From a virus: 42,623 nucleotides of DNA. Below are positions 24,565 to 30,734 of the stretch, in pieces. Location of the stretch: positions 1 to 42,623 of IMG/VR virus record IMGVR_UViG_3300005253_000389, one strand, 5' to 3'. The position numbers and the translations under genes are program-made. The notes below the pieces were generated by a model that saw only the letters and a program-made list of their open reading frames with translations, was not told the origin of the DNA and made no database searches. How positions within the stretch are numbered: position 1 is the stretch's first letter; every line of letters starts with the position of its first letter.

Positions 24565-24805
24565 ATTTTAACTCCTTACATTTTGTGTGCCAGTCAGCAG
24601 GTGTGCCGCCCCCTGCGATATGACACCAACAACACAAGTCCCCATCTCCAAAGTGCATTGCTTGATGCTCCCCGCACCTTTCACATTCGACCTTCTCGGT
24701 TTTCTTGTATGTTTTACCCACCAATACATCTATGCTCCTATCAAGATTAACCCGATAAGTGTGTCCGTTCTTTCTTATAGTCCTTATCTCTTCTTGCCTG
24801 GTCAT
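24548..24805 (-). CDS. Zinc-ribbon protein (85 aa)
   Basis: I start at 24805 (MTRQEEIRTIRKNGHTYRVN), where the ATG overlaps the stop of the 23-aa membrane peptide as ATGA; an upstream TTG would run through that peptide. Then VECERCGEHQAMHFGDGDLC with CWCHIAGGGTPADWHTKC: CxxC, CxxC and His residues, a probable zinc site. The end overlaps the portal start by 17 bases. Function unknown. Confidence 0.7.
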   Translation of the reverse strand: MTRQEEIRTIRKNGHTYRVNLDRSIDVLVGKTYKKTEKVECERCGEHQAMHFGDGDLCCWCHIAGGGTPADWHTKCKELKYVKKR

Positions 24806-24873
24806 AACATCCACATCCAAGCTATCACTACAATCGCTATACAAAATAATACATCTATGTAATTAGCTTTCAT
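24802..24873 (-). CDS. 23-aa membrane micro-protein
   Basis: ATG at 24873, overlapping the previous stop (ATGA), and TGA at 24802, overlapping the next start (ATGA); ribosome site GAGGGGGTGAG. The product is MKANYIDVLFCIAIVVIAWM then WML, one perfect membrane helix. Being coupled on both sides makes chance unlikely. It might act with the other small membrane genes at 26716-27095. Confidence 0.6.
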   Translation of the reverse strand: MKANYIDVLFCIAIVVIAWMWML

Positions 24874-25094
24874 CTCACCCCCTCTAATATGGACTGCCAC
24901 CACTTTAATGCACAATCTGGTGTAGCCTTCATCTTCAAACCCTCATTGTCTACACCCACGATGTATTTATCCATGTCCTCCACCACCTTCTTTAACTGGG
25001 CTTTGGCACCCTCATTAAAAGCATCCTCACTAACTCGGTCTATCTTCATAAGTCCCTTGTGGTATGGGTTCTCTTTATCAGTTAGTAGTATCAT
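24870..25094 (-). CDS. Hypothetical protein (74 aa)
   Basis: Start coupled to the terminase stop by ATGA. Reads MILLTDKENPYHKGLMKIDR, then FNEGAKAQLKKVVEDMDKY and WWQSILEGVR. The middle resembles the second half of the 147-aa gene at 22283. Its last codons repeat the end of the large terminase almost base for base (see the finding on 24870-25109). Function unknown. Confidence 0.7.
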   Translation of the reverse strand: MILLTDKENPYHKGLMKIDRVSEDAFNEGAKAQLKKVVEDMDKYIVGVDNEGLKMKATPDCALKWWQSILEGVR

Positions 25095-26716
25095 CTTACC
25101 CCCTCTAATTGTCTATCTATCAATCTCTGTATCACAGGTGAGATATCATCTTTCTTAAACGTCAATGCTTCTATTGGTTTTACCATCTCTTGTTTCATGT
25201 CTTTGCGCTTTAAAAGGCAAATTCCTGTCATGATAACATAATCATCGTGTGTTGACGACATTGCTTCTATCTTACCATTTTTATTAGAGTTACGTATCAT
25301 ATTATAGAAATGCCTCAACCCTTGCTCATTATAGATTCTTAACTGTAGGTCATTTATACCAGGGATTAAAGCACCAAATAAGTCAGTCCTTGATTTCTCG
25401 TTAGTTGAGAAACCAACCTTAGAAAGCATCTCGGGTTTGTCAAGTTGTGACCAGATGACATCGCCCTTATGACCCAACTTTTTATATCCCAACTCAACTG
25501 CTTTTTTAATGACTATTCTTCCCCCACCTGCTGTATTGTTCTCCACCCACCACCATGGCTTATGATAATAATTCAAAAGCTCAACTGACAACTCAGTAAA
25601 CTCGTCTGGTTCCAGTTTGTTAGACATTATATCAGCGACTATATCACCATGATCGTCCATCACTCCTGTTACTGAGAAATCGGCGCCTACTCCCCAACTC
25701 ACATCTGAAGCAGCAACATACTTATTTCCAACGTGATAATCTTTATAGATATGAATTGCAGGATTTAAATCCCAACCCTCATTGATATGGCCCCTGACAT
25801 CCTGCATCATTATATTTAAGACCTTCTTATCGAAGACAGCTACACTTTCAGCAGTTGATAATGCTTCTTCTATTGACCTCGGATAATTTTTAGCCATATA
25901 CAAGTCAGGGGAGAGTTTGGCTAAGTCTCTTTCAGGGATAGAGTTTTTCGTCCTTTCATACCATTCTTCATCTCTGTTAGGAACAACATCCCACGGAAAA
26001 AACAACGGGTAGAATCCACTTTTCTTTTCTAAAGCGTCTTGAAATATCGCTGTCGCTAAATTATCATTCCCAAAGGGGTCTGCTGTAAAAATGCTTATAA
26101 CCTGACCGCCACCGTCTATGGTTGGTTTAGCGTGAGTGTAATTCGTATCAGCATATTCGTGTTTGGCGTGTTCATCCCAAACTAAGATAGAGGCCGTCTC
26201 TCCGATACCGGCTGAAGTTGTAGAAGGTAGAGCTTTAATCACAGCTTTAGTAGCTGGGAAGCCCAGAGCTTCTTTACTGTCGGGGTCCAGTTTAAATTTA
26301 AGAAAATTAGGTAGTTGGTCATAGACGTTTCTGCATTTTTGTAACAACGCCTTCGCCTCATCCTGCCCCTGAGAGAATAAAAGAACATTCGCCCCTATAT
26401 GACCTAAAGCATACCATGTTACATATACTGCTATAGTAGTAGAGAGACCTATCTGACGAGCCTTTAATACCGTGATATGTTTCTCACTTAAAAGCGCCGC
26501 TATAACCTTTTTGGTATGCTCCCATAATTCCAATGGAATGATAGACTCTGAAACCTCTCCTGGCATTGGAGGGTGAATTATTCTTGCCCACTTTAGAAAG
26601 TAAAGGAAATCCAACTGACATATCGCACGTTCATGCTCCCAAATCTCCCTCTCTTCTATAGAAAGTTCGGATTCATCTTTATAAGCACATTCAGCTAGGA
26701 TTTTATCGTAATCCAC
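25091..26716 (-). CDS. terL: Terminase large subunit (541 aa, GTG start)
   Basis: ATP-driven DNA packaging motor and nuclease. Walker A-type KARQIGLSTT at 85-94 (the Arg-containing form usual for terminases) and Walker B ILVWDE at 177-182. ATPase coupling segment near SIFTADP (208-213). The C-terminal nuclease has SDVSWGVGADFSVTG (337-351) with two aspartates, WWWVENNTAGGGR near 390, and HDDYVIMTGICL near 511. GTG start overlaps the upstream stop as TAGTG. Length is normal for the family. It lies downstream of the small terminase but is separated by eight small genes. Confidence 0.95.
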   Translation of the reverse strand: MDYDKILAECAYKDESELSIEEREIWEHERAICQLDFLYFLKWARIIHPPMPGEVSESIIPLELWEHTKKVIAALLSEKHITVLKARQIGLSTTIAVYVTWYALGHIGANVLLFSQGQDEAKALLQKCRNVYDQLPNFLKFKLDPDSKEALGFPATKAVIKALPSTTSAGIGETASILVWDEHAKHEYADTNYTHAKPTIDGGGQVISIFTADPFGNDNLATAIFQDALEKKSGFYPLFFPWDVVPNRDEEWYERTKNSIPERDLAKLSPDLYMAKNYPRSIEEALSTAESVAVFDKKVLNIMMQDVRGHINEGWDLNPAIHIYKDYHVGNKYVAASDVSWGVGADFSVTGVMDDHGDIVADIMSNKLEPDEFTELSVELLNYYHKPWWWVENNTAGGGRIVIKKAVELGYKKLGHKGDVIWSQLDKPEMLSKVGFSTNEKSRTDLFGALIPGINDLQLRIYNEQGLRHFYNMIRNSNKNGKIEAMSSTHDDYVIMTGICLLKRKDMKQEMVKPIEALTFKKDDISPVIQRLIDRQLEGVR

Positions 26717-26832
26717 TATATCCCCAAATAACTAAAAATATAGTAAATAGCAAGCGCCAACACAACACCCAGCACCAGTGCCTCAAAGATAACCCTGGCC
26801 AGATACAGGGAGAATTTACCCAGAGCTTTCAT
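26716..26832 (-). CDS. 38-aa single-span membrane protein
   Basis: I start at 26832 (MKALGKFSLYLARVIFEALV), where ATG overlaps the upstream TGA by one base, not at the upstream start, which would run through the 87-aa gene. Residues 13-37 form one membrane helix (ARVIFEALVLGVVLALAIYY). The stop overlaps the terminase GTG. Two membrane genes in a row just before the large terminase are unusual; a packaging-site or lysis function is speculative. Confidence 0.65.
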   Translation of the reverse strand: MKALGKFSLYLARVIFEALVLGVVLALAIYYIFSYLGI

Positions 26833-27095
26833 CAGATAACTCCTGCCAACCATAGAATCGCCAGAATAACCGCTACAATGGCTGTCATTATAGCTCCTGT
26901 GATAGCACCGGCATAGTCCTTCCAAGCCTCATCAAGAACATGCTTGTCTTCATTTTCTTCGTACCGCACAAAAAGCCAGAGCACAGGAAGCCCTAGCAAG
27001 GGAATACCCATGATTATCCCAATGGGTATGTGTTGAAGCAATCTCCTCTGATAATCCCCTACTGTGTCTCTCTCATGCGTTAAAAACTGCTTCAT
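26832..27095 (-). CDS. Two-span membrane protein (87 aa)
   Basis: Charged N-terminus, first helix IPIGIIMGIPLLGLPVLWLF (about 23-43), a short charged loop RYEENEDKHVLDEAW, and a second helix AITGAIMTAIVAVILAILWL (about 62-84). Two spans and a polar loop would fit a class II holin, but the gene is not near any lysis enzyme. Coupled by overlap at both ends. Confidence 0.7.
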   Translation of the reverse strand: MKQFLTHERDTVGDYQRRLLQHIPIGIIMGIPLLGLPVLWLFVRYEENEDKHVLDEAWKDYAGAITGAIMTAIVAVILAILWLAGVI

Positions 27096-27430
27096 ATTAA
27101 ACTCTCTACTCCGGAGTAGCCTTCTCCATCACAGTCTGAGCATTTATAGCCATCTTCAGGTCGTACCCTACTACCACCACATATATCACAGACTACCTTT
27201 ATCACTACACCTTGAGAGTGGAGATAGGATAGAAGTTCCCCCAGTAGACCATTTAGGTGCTCCTCAACACCAGTAACACCATAAGGGACTGCCATATTCT
27301 TACGGATAAATAATCTTAGCCCTTCCCTTATCTCATAATCTAGTTGACTATATAGTGGGAAATGGACTCGAGTTGACTGCCTCGCAGCGTCACGATAAGT
27401 TTCAACCCTACCCAAGTCCGCGATATTCAT
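27092..27430 (-). CDS. Zinc-knuckle protein sharing a 32-bp block with the gene at 605 (112 aa)
   Basis: Start placed at 27430 (MNIADLGRVETYRDAARQST), 8 bases after GAGGAGG. Residues about 60-85 contain LLGELLSYLHSQGVVIKV, encoded in part by a 32-bp exact repeat of 730-761. The C-terminus has CDICGG and CSDCDGEGY, like one DnaJ-type zinc repeat pair. The stop overlaps the next start. Possibly a regulatory or assembly protein; function unknown. Confidence 0.7.
   Translation of the reverse strand: MNIADLGRVETYRDAARQSTRVHFPLYSQLDYEIREGLRLFIRKNMAVPYGVTGVEEHLNGLLGELLSYLHSQGVVIKVVCDICGGSRVRPEDGYKCSDCDGEGYSGVESLI
27193..27224. repeat. 32-bp exact direct repeat, copy 2 (copy 1 at 730-761)
   Basis: Identical to 730-761 and in the same coding frame (LHSQGVVIKV), 26 kb away. 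In this copy the block is followed by a zinc knuckle, in the other by an unrelated sequence. Confidence 0.9.
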
Positions 27431-27441
27431 TGTAGTCCTCC

Positions 27442-27594
27442 TCAATTCATACTTATAGTAAGGAAATTGGAAATAAATCCATCTGTGATTACTCCCTCTT
27501 TCCCTGTTTTCTTGTCCCTGACTTTCATCCCAACTCTAAACTTGATTATATTTCGCCACTTCATAATTTCCATGAATTCTTCTTCAGTTGTCAT
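27442..27594 (-). CDS. Small basic protein (50 aa)
   Basis: ATG at 27594 overlaps the stop of the 21-aa gene (ATGA); TGA at 27442. Product MTTEEEFMEIMKWRNIIKFR, VGMKVRDKKTGKEGVITDGF and ISNFLTISMN. Its end contains the GAGGAGG ribosome site of the next gene. The pattern RVGMKVRDK.TG..G.I resembles a small SH3-like barrel fragment. Function unknown. Confidence 0.6.
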   Translation of the reverse strand: MTTEEEFMEIMKWRNIIKFRVGMKVRDKKTGKEGVITDGFISNFLTISMN

Positions 27595-27656
27595 TCTACC
27601 ACTTCCCTAGTTTCTTCCTCCCTTACCACCGCAACCGCCAATGCTTTCTCCATCAT
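27591..27656 (-). CDS. 21-aa micro-protein
   Basis: ATG at 27656 overlaps the stop of the 82-aa gene, preceded by GGAGGAAGA; TGA at 27591 overlaps the next ATG. Product MMEKALAVAVVREEETREVV then E: a short hydrophobic start and an acidic tail. Support comes from the coupling at both ends. Confidence 0.45.
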   Translation of the reverse strand: MMEKALAVAVVREEETREVVE

Positions 27657-27901
27657 TCTTCCTCCGGGATAAAGACTAGAAAACCCGCTCTATCAGGAAT
27701 ACTGAACACAAACATAGCAGGGTCGGTTGGTAGTGGCTTACTAATATCATATGGAGTTAGTGCCTCCTTCTTCAACCCCTCAAGCATCGCATCTGCCCCC
27801 GCTTCAAACATTACCCCGCTAGCATTACCCTGCCTAATATACTCTGTATTTTTATCTACAGTTTGCTTCCACCTTTCGCTCCATCCTTCTAGTCTATACA
27901 T
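27653..27901 (-). CDS. Hypothetical protein (82 aa)
   Basis: Reads MYRLEGWSERWKQTVDKNTE, then GNASGVMFEAGADAMLEGLK and FSIPDRAGFLVFIPEEE. Preceded by a GGGGGGAGATG site. The middle AGADAMLEGLKKEAL is again the Ala/Gly-Lys helical pattern seen in the small genes at 24870 and 22283. No family recognised. Confidence 0.7.
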   Translation of the reverse strand: MYRLEGWSERWKQTVDKNTEYIRQGNASGVMFEAGADAMLEGLKKEALTPYDISKPLPTDPAMFVFSIPDRAGFLVFIPEEE

Positions 27902-27928
27902 CTCCCCCCTCTTAAATATGAAATTAAA

Positions 27929-28321
27929 TTATCTTTTGGGTTTCTTAAACCAAACGTAAGGTGTGAAGTATCGCCATGAGAAGCACTCACCTTGAGGTAT
28001 TTCCTTGAAAAAACGTGCGTTGCTATAAAGTAAGTAGATAATATGCCAGTAGATTCTTAATAAGAACTGTGTTACCTTAATCCCAATAAAAGGTATGGGG
28101 AATTGAGCATAAGCGTCGGAACCTCCGCCTATATTTGCTGCCCTTGCTACCTTTTTTAATCCCATTAACTTAACGGCTAGCATAAATTGAGTGTCACGAT
28201 AAGTAGTCCTATCTGATATATAATGGACAGGGAATCCACCTATAGTATCATCAGGTTCCAATATGCGTATGTTGATTAAAAACTTCACCCCATCTATCTC
28301 TTTAACTGTTGTTACTATCAT
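27929..28321 (-). CDS. Hypothetical protein (130 aa)
   Basis: Reads MIVTTVKEIDGVKFLINIRI, TIGGFPVHYISDRTTYRDTQ, a Gly-rich IGGGSDAYAQFPIPFIGIKV and an aromatic segment LLRIYWHIIYLLYSNARFF that is borderline for a membrane helix (about 85-103). Basic C-terminus WFKKPKR. Ribosome site is poor. Between it and the next upstream gene (28322-28426) I see no convincing gene. Confidence 0.65.
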   Translation of the reverse strand: MIVTTVKEIDGVKFLINIRILEPDDTIGGFPVHYISDRTTYRDTQFMLAVKLMGLKKVARAANIGGGSDAYAQFPIPFIGIKVTQFLLRIYWHIIYLLYSNARFFKEIPQGECFSWRYFTPYVWFKKPKR

Positions 28322-28426
28322 TGATTGCTCTCTAGTTTGATTAAAAAATTACCTACAAGACTAATAATATCAATAACCCCATCTCACCGGCCAACCCACT
28401 TCCCATTAGGGACGCACTAATAGTTA

Positions 28427-28708
28427 TTATGTGAAGGGATTACCATCATCATCAAGCTCAGGTATCACAATCTCCACCAGTTTCTTGCCGTAGTTAGGTT
28501 TAACCATCACTCTATCACCAGGCTTATGTATCGTGGGATTGTATAAAGGAATAGGTTCCTCTTTGGGTTTGACAACCAGTAGTTTCCGTAATTCTGCTTG
28601 GTTAGGTCTAAACTGGGGTCTTAACGAGGTCTTAACATTCCTGCGGTTACGCATGTACTCTTTCATGTATGCTCGCTGGTAATCCTTCTTAGCCTCACCT
28701 GTTAGCAT
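28427..28708 (-). CDS. Small basic phage protein with KDYQRAYMKEYMRNRR motif (93 aa)
   Basis: The N-terminal 25 residues MLTGEAKKDYQRAYMKEYMR form a very basic helix of the kind found in many small phage proteins near packaging genes. The rest, GDRVMVKPNYGKKLVEIVIP then DDDGNP, is beta-like. It overlaps the HNH gene by 7 bases. Nucleic-acid binding is plausible; function unknown. Confidence 0.7.
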   Translation of the reverse strand: MLTGEAKKDYQRAYMKEYMRNRRNVKTSLRPQFRPNQAELRKLLVVKPKEEPIPLYNPTIHKPGDRVMVKPNYGKKLVEIVIPELDDDGNPFT

Positions 28709-28908
28709 GCCTGTAACCCTAGTTTAACTAAAGGATTGATATATGGGTTTGACGTGGTTCTTTGCTTGCCTGCCATACAAAGGTGTATCTTTTTGTGGCA
28801 CGATGCGCAAATATCTATGGTTTCCTCAGGCTCGTAGTTTAGATGATGGCGATGCGTAAACCCCATCCGATGGCAAGCGGGGCACTTTATAGCTTTACTT
28901 AATGGCAT
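28702..28908 (-). CDS. Small HNH protein in the terminase cluster (68 aa)
   Basis: Reads KCPACHRMGFTHRHHLNYEP then DICASCHKKIH. CxxC, His-His, CxxCH and a final His form a minimal HNH/treble-clef site. Many tailed phages place a small HNH protein beside the terminase genes, where it helps the terminase cut DNA at cos; the position directly after the small terminase fits that. Unlike the other HNH genes here it is co-directional and coupled to its neighbours, so I regard it as a packaging component rather than a mobile element. Confidence 0.8.
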   Translation of the reverse strand: MPLSKAIKCPACHRMGFTHRHHLNYEPEETIDICASCHKKIHLCMAGKQRTTSNPYINPLVKLGLQAC

Positions 28909-29296
28909 CCTTGTATTTCTCCTTTAAGGCATTAGTCCTTGCTTGAGCGTTTAACAGCCTCTCTTGGGCTTCTAGAAGTCCCTCAGGGGTGGTTGTGACG
29001 TTTACATTAAGATGCTTTTCGGTTACTTTGCCATCTAATCTGTTTAATATCTCCATTAGAGCTGGTATTTGACCCCTGGCTCCTCTAGCTGTGGCTAAAT
29101 TCACTAACTCATCTGCTAATTCTCGCTTCTTTTCCTCATCGTTAGCTTCAACAATATCTCTTAAGAGAGAGGTTAGTGAGTTCTTGGGCCTGCCGGCTGG
29201 ATTGCCTGACTCCCCTGAAAGCCAACGATTCCCATGCTCATTACCAGGTTGGAAGCCTTGTTTGTTTAGTGTTTGTTGTTTAATTTTCGTAGTCAA
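28895..29296 (-). CDS. Terminase small subunit candidate with DUF5681-like N-terminus (133 aa, TTG start)
   Basis: The N-terminus has GFQPGNEHGNRWLSGESGNP then AGRPKNSLTSLLRDIVE, the DUF5681-type motif, frequent in proteins encoded immediately before large terminases. The rest is helical (RELADELVNLATARGARG, LLEAQERLLNAQARTNALK). An in-frame stop lies just upstream of the TTG at 29296 and no ATG follows until residue 81, so TTG is the only sensible start. It would bind the packaging site, probably in the region 29297-29564. The role is assigned by position. Confidence 0.75.
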   Translation of the reverse strand: MTTKIKQQTLNKQGFQPGNEHGNRWLSGESGNPAGRPKNSLTSLLRDIVEANDEEKKRELADELVNLATARGARGQIPALMEILNRLDGKVTEKHLNVNVTTTPEGLLEAQERLLNAQARTNALKEKYKDAIK

Positions 29297-29338
29297 ACCT
29301 CACTAGGTGCCCGACTTTGTCGTTCCCGTATACCTAAA

Positions 29339-29367
29339 AGGTTAGAGGAAATGAGTCAATTTGTCAA
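29339..29367 (-). promoter_or_regulatory. Leftward late promoter for the terminase operon
   Basis: TTGACA (29367-29362), 17 bases, TAACCT (29344-29339) on the minus strand; leader of about 36 bases to the TTG at 29296. The same TAACCT -10 with TTGACA is used by the diverging promoter. Confidence 0.6.
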
Positions 29368-29387
29368 GCAGGAAAAAGGCAGGCAAC

Positions 29388-29450
29388 GGGGGGTAGGGGG
29401 GTTTACTCTTCTTTTATCTAATCTTCTCTTCTCTAATCCCCTCCCCTCCC
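29388..29450. other. G-tract / pyrimidine-tract element in the divergent intergenic region
   Basis: GGGGGGTAGGGGGG (29388-29401), then a 36-base almost pure pyrimidine stretch, then CCCCTCCCCTCCC (29438-29450). The ends can pair into a long GC hairpin; the G tracts could instead form a quadruplex. Candidates: packaging site, origin, or transcription barrier between the divergent units. Bases 29297-29564 contain no gene. Confidence 0.55.
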
Positions 29451-29499
29451 TTACGTCCCTTAGTTCGTCTTAGGTTACTTGTTAAGTACAAGAAATGAC

Positions 29500-29529
29500 T
29501 TGACAAAGCTATAACATTCGTGGTAACCT
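29500..29529 (+). promoter_or_regulatory. Rightward early promoter
   Basis: TTGACA (29500-29505), 18 bases, TAACCT (29524-29529) with an extended TG one base upstream. AGGTTAC at 29472-29478 and GTAACCT at 29523-29529 form an inverted pair flanking the promoter, possible operator halves. Leader of about 30 bases with GGAGGTG before the ATG at 29565. Confidence 0.6.
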
Positions 29530-29564
29530 GATAGCATAAAGTTTGTAACTAATGGAGGTGTTTC

Positions 29565-30116
29565 ATGCCTAGAGGTAGTTGGAAGAAGAGATGGATTAAG
29601 CTATATGTCACTGGTTGGTTACATGGAAGTATCAGGTGGCAGTTCACATCAGAGGAGAGGGGAGTTTGGGCAGATTTATTAGCATGGGCCGGAGAAATAC
29701 AAAAGGATGGAGCTATTTGTGACAATGATGGACGGCCTTTACCCCGGGATTTCATGGCCAATGCCCTTAACATCAAGCAAATCTTACTCGACAGGGTAAT
29801 TGCCAAGTGCAAACATGAAGGGCGACTTGAAGAAGATGAGGATGGCGTTCTGACTGTAACTAACTATCAGCCTTACCAATCTGAGTATGAGAGGCAGAAG
29901 CCTTACCGCCAAGATAAGAAGGCAGTCAAAGAGAGCTTCGCTGAGATTGTACTATCAGGGCGTAAGGCAGAGCTGGAAGAAGTAGCACCCGATGAGTTCG
30001 CCATTAAGGATCATGAGTGTGAGAACGATTCAATACACTCCTCACCTGACACCATCAAGGTCATAGGTGAGCACCCAGATGGCACCCTGATATTCGACAT
30101 CAAAGAGGGTGAATAG
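29565..30116 (+). CDS. Phage replisome-organizer-like winged-helix protein (183 aa)
   Basis: First gene of the rightward early operon. Residues 12-110 read KLYVTGWLHGSIRWQFTSEE, RGVWADLLAWAGEIQKDGAI, GRPLPRDFMANALNIKQILL and TVTNYQPYQSEYERQKPYR, which match my memory of N-terminal domains of phage replisome organizers and DnaD-like initiators that help load the helicase. The C-terminal 70 residues are acidic and seem disordered. A second DnaD-type gene lies at 39762, so this one may be a regulator instead of the main initiator. Good GGAGGTG ribosome site. Confidence 0.75.
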   Translation: MPRGSWKKRWIKLYVTGWLHGSIRWQFTSEERGVWADLLAWAGEIQKDGAICDNDGRPLPRDFMANALNIKQILLDRVIAKCKHEGRLEEDEDGVLTVTNYQPYQSEYERQKPYRQDKKAVKESFAEIVLSGRKAELEEVAPDEFAIKDHECENDSIHSSPDTIKVIGEHPDGTLIFDIKEGE

Positions 30117-30121
30117 TAATA

Positions 30122-30201
30122 GCCCGGCACCAGGTCGAATCAGCACCGGGCCAGCTCAAAGGGGGACTGCCCGCGACACCAGAAGTATTTGCGGTACTTC
30201 T
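30122..30201 (+). other. Two hairpins after the first early gene
   Basis: GCCCGG/CCGGGC (30122-30151, 18-base loop) and AGAAGTA/TACTTCT (30181-30201, 7 pairs, 7-base loop). Neither is followed by a T-run, so they may process or stabilise the transcript rather than end it. Confidence 0.6.
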
Positions 30202-30238
30202 GAGGCTAACGTGCATCAGTACACCTTCTTGTTAGGAT

Positions 30239-30283
30239 GGGCTCGTAGCTCAATTGGATAGAGCGGAAGGTTCGCACCCTCGA
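30239..30283 (+). other. tRNA-like fragment (5' half like tRNA-Arg), anticodon arm missing
   Basis: GGGCTCG, TA, then the D-arm GCTC-AATTGGATA-GAGC (30248-30264) is what one expects of a bacterial tRNA, closest to tRNA-Arg. It is followed by one arm, GAAGG with loop TTCGCAC, and CGAG that can pair with only four acceptor bases. There is no second arm or CCA. It is therefore not a working tRNA but a remnant or mimic. Within the structured region 30117-30506. Confidence 0.5.
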
Positions 30284-30456
30284 GGTATCTTTATTGTAAG
30301 GGGCGGCTGGGTAGTTGTCAAGTGCTTATAGCCAGTAGTCTAATAATGTGACAGTTGGGTTTAGATTTAGTCTCAAGTAGAACAACTGTGCGAACCAAAG
30401 GTATCAACATTGGGGTAGAAAAACAAAAGTTGATACTCTCCCTCTTGGTGGTTCGT
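30269..30456 (+). ncRNA. Structured RNA candidate with mutually exclusive helices
   Basis: Segment A GGTTCGCAC (30269-30277) is fully complementary to B GTGCGAACC (30388-30396). B also pairs with C: GCGAACCA (30390-30397) with TGGTTCGT (30449-30456), and GTATCAAC (30401-30408) with GTTGATAC (30429-30436) inside the same hairpin. A-B and B-C cannot form together. The region is in the transcribed strand of the early operon, 50 bases before the next gene's ribosome site. There is no ORF of note in 30117-30506. A switch is inferred; the pairings are read directly. Confidence 0.55.
30293..30321 (-). promoter_or_regulatory. Near-consensus leftward promoter antisense to the early operon
   Basis: TTGACA (30321-30316), 17 bases, TACAAT (30298-30293) on the minus strand, with a start expected near 30286. 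The RNA would be antisense to the tRNA-like fragment and to the gene at 29565-30116, and would contain the complement of segment A. Confidence 0.6.
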
Positions 30457-30506
30457 GCCAGGGTGTGCTATTGTGAGAGTAACGAAGCTAGAAGGGAGGT
30501 TAGACA

Positions 30507-30734
30507 ATGGAAAAGGACACGATTAAATTAGTCCACTACTTGAAGGAAGGACGGAGCGTATCCAGCCAGGACCAGGCTGGCCGGTATATGACACAATGCG
30601 GGCTCCGCCGCGCATCTGTAACGATAGAGAAGACGCGGGTTTCATGCCCGGCCTGCCTCAATACTTGCGAGGTAATAGGTTACATTGACACGCCATCAGG
30701 CCAAGCCTCAGTATACCCAGGAGAGAGCAAATGA
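30507..30734 (+). CDS. Hypothetical protein with CxxC (75 aa)
   Basis: Reads MEKDTIKLVHYLKEGRSVSS, then RYMTQCGLRRASVTIEKTRV and SCPACLNTCEV. Cys in TQCG and CPAC with C five residues on could form a zinc site. Its ribosome site AAGGGAGG follows the structured RNA, so it is the gene most likely regulated by it. The stop overlaps the next start (ATGA). Function unknown. Confidence 0.7.
   Translation: MEKDTIKLVHYLKEGRSVSSQDQAGRYMTQCGLRRASVTIEKTRVSCPACLNTCEVIGYIDTPSGQASVYPGESK

Noticed and set aside
28322-28426. Hydrophobic micro-ORF of 17 codons (MGSGLAGEMGLLILLVL)
   Set aside because: Weak ribosome site, not coupled to its neighbours, and too short.
30239-30300. A complete tRNA gene
   Set aside because: Only acceptor 5' strand, D-arm and one further arm are present; no second arm, variable loop or 3' acceptor match.
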